5,137 nt of DNA from Candidatus Cloacimonadota bacterium. Its GTDB lineage: Bacteria; Muiribacteriota; UBA6191; JACPRK01. Each line of letters starts with the position of its first letter. Within the stretch, counting starts at the first letter, position 1. The notes under the pieces are model-generated. The model was given only the letters and a program-made list of their open reading frames with translations, had not been told where the DNA came from and did no database searches. The position numbers and the translations under genes were made by a program. The stretch lies in contig JAJFLN010000550.1 of NCBI GenBank assembly GCA_021772705.1, forward strand, positions 1 through 5,137, read 5' to 3'. Below, one piece after another: positions 5,129-5,137 of the stretch.

Positions 5129-5137
5129 TTTTATGGA

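Overview
The window is GC-rich bacterial DNA. It carries five convincing protein genes in two divergent transcription units, bounded on both sides by related repeat-rich intergenic DNA. A family-GT9 (heptosyltransferase-type) glycosyltransferase and an exported protein point to a diderm (outer-membrane) bacterium. The prokaryotic RING-type zinc domain fused to a probable membrane segment is, from memory, a combination met in large-genome environmental phyla such as Planctomycetes, Gemmatimonadota or Acidobacteria-like lineages. I cannot assign a taxon from five genes. There is no rRNA, tRNA, CRISPR array, transposase, integrase or replication gene.

Layout from left to right. Positions 1-141 are a repeat cluster and 142-205 hold a hairpin just past the end of the leftward operon. 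The leftward (minus-strand) operon fills 3594 down to 206. In order of transcription it encodes a RING-finger/membrane protein, a GT2 glycosyltransferase, a small exported protein with an Ig-like-looking C-terminal domain, and a GT9 glycosyltransferase. The junctions are a 4-nt GTGA overlap, a 10-nt gap and a 4-nt ATGA overlap, so this is one tightly coupled transcription unit. Positions 3595-4041 are a 447-nt divergent intergenic region with a candidate promoter for each direction and a large imperfect palindrome between them. The rightward gene, 4042-4887, encodes a complete metallo-beta-lactamase-fold hydrolase related to RNase Z/PhnP. Positions 4888-5137 are a second repeat cluster.

How it may work together: the GT2 and GT9 enzymes most plausibly add sugars to a cell-surface glycan (LPS core or a related glycolipid) at the cytoplasmic face of the inner membrane. 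The exported protein and the RING/membrane protein are translationally tied to them and are probably accessory or envelope proteins of unknown role. The hydrolase is transcribed separately and has no evident functional link.

The most striking non-coding structure is at the ends. The first 77 bases recur perfectly, inverted, at 5045-5121. A further 25-bp inverted match (77-101 against 4997-5021) extends the homology, with 23 extra bases in the right copy. Because the copies are inverted and the two transcription units diverge, both transcripts would run into the same sequence in the same sense orientation. This may be a REP/BIME-like intergenic repeat family that has settled at both 3' ends, but the exact 77-bp length and the position at base 1 also call for an assembly check. 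I saw no clear new defence or mobile system here.
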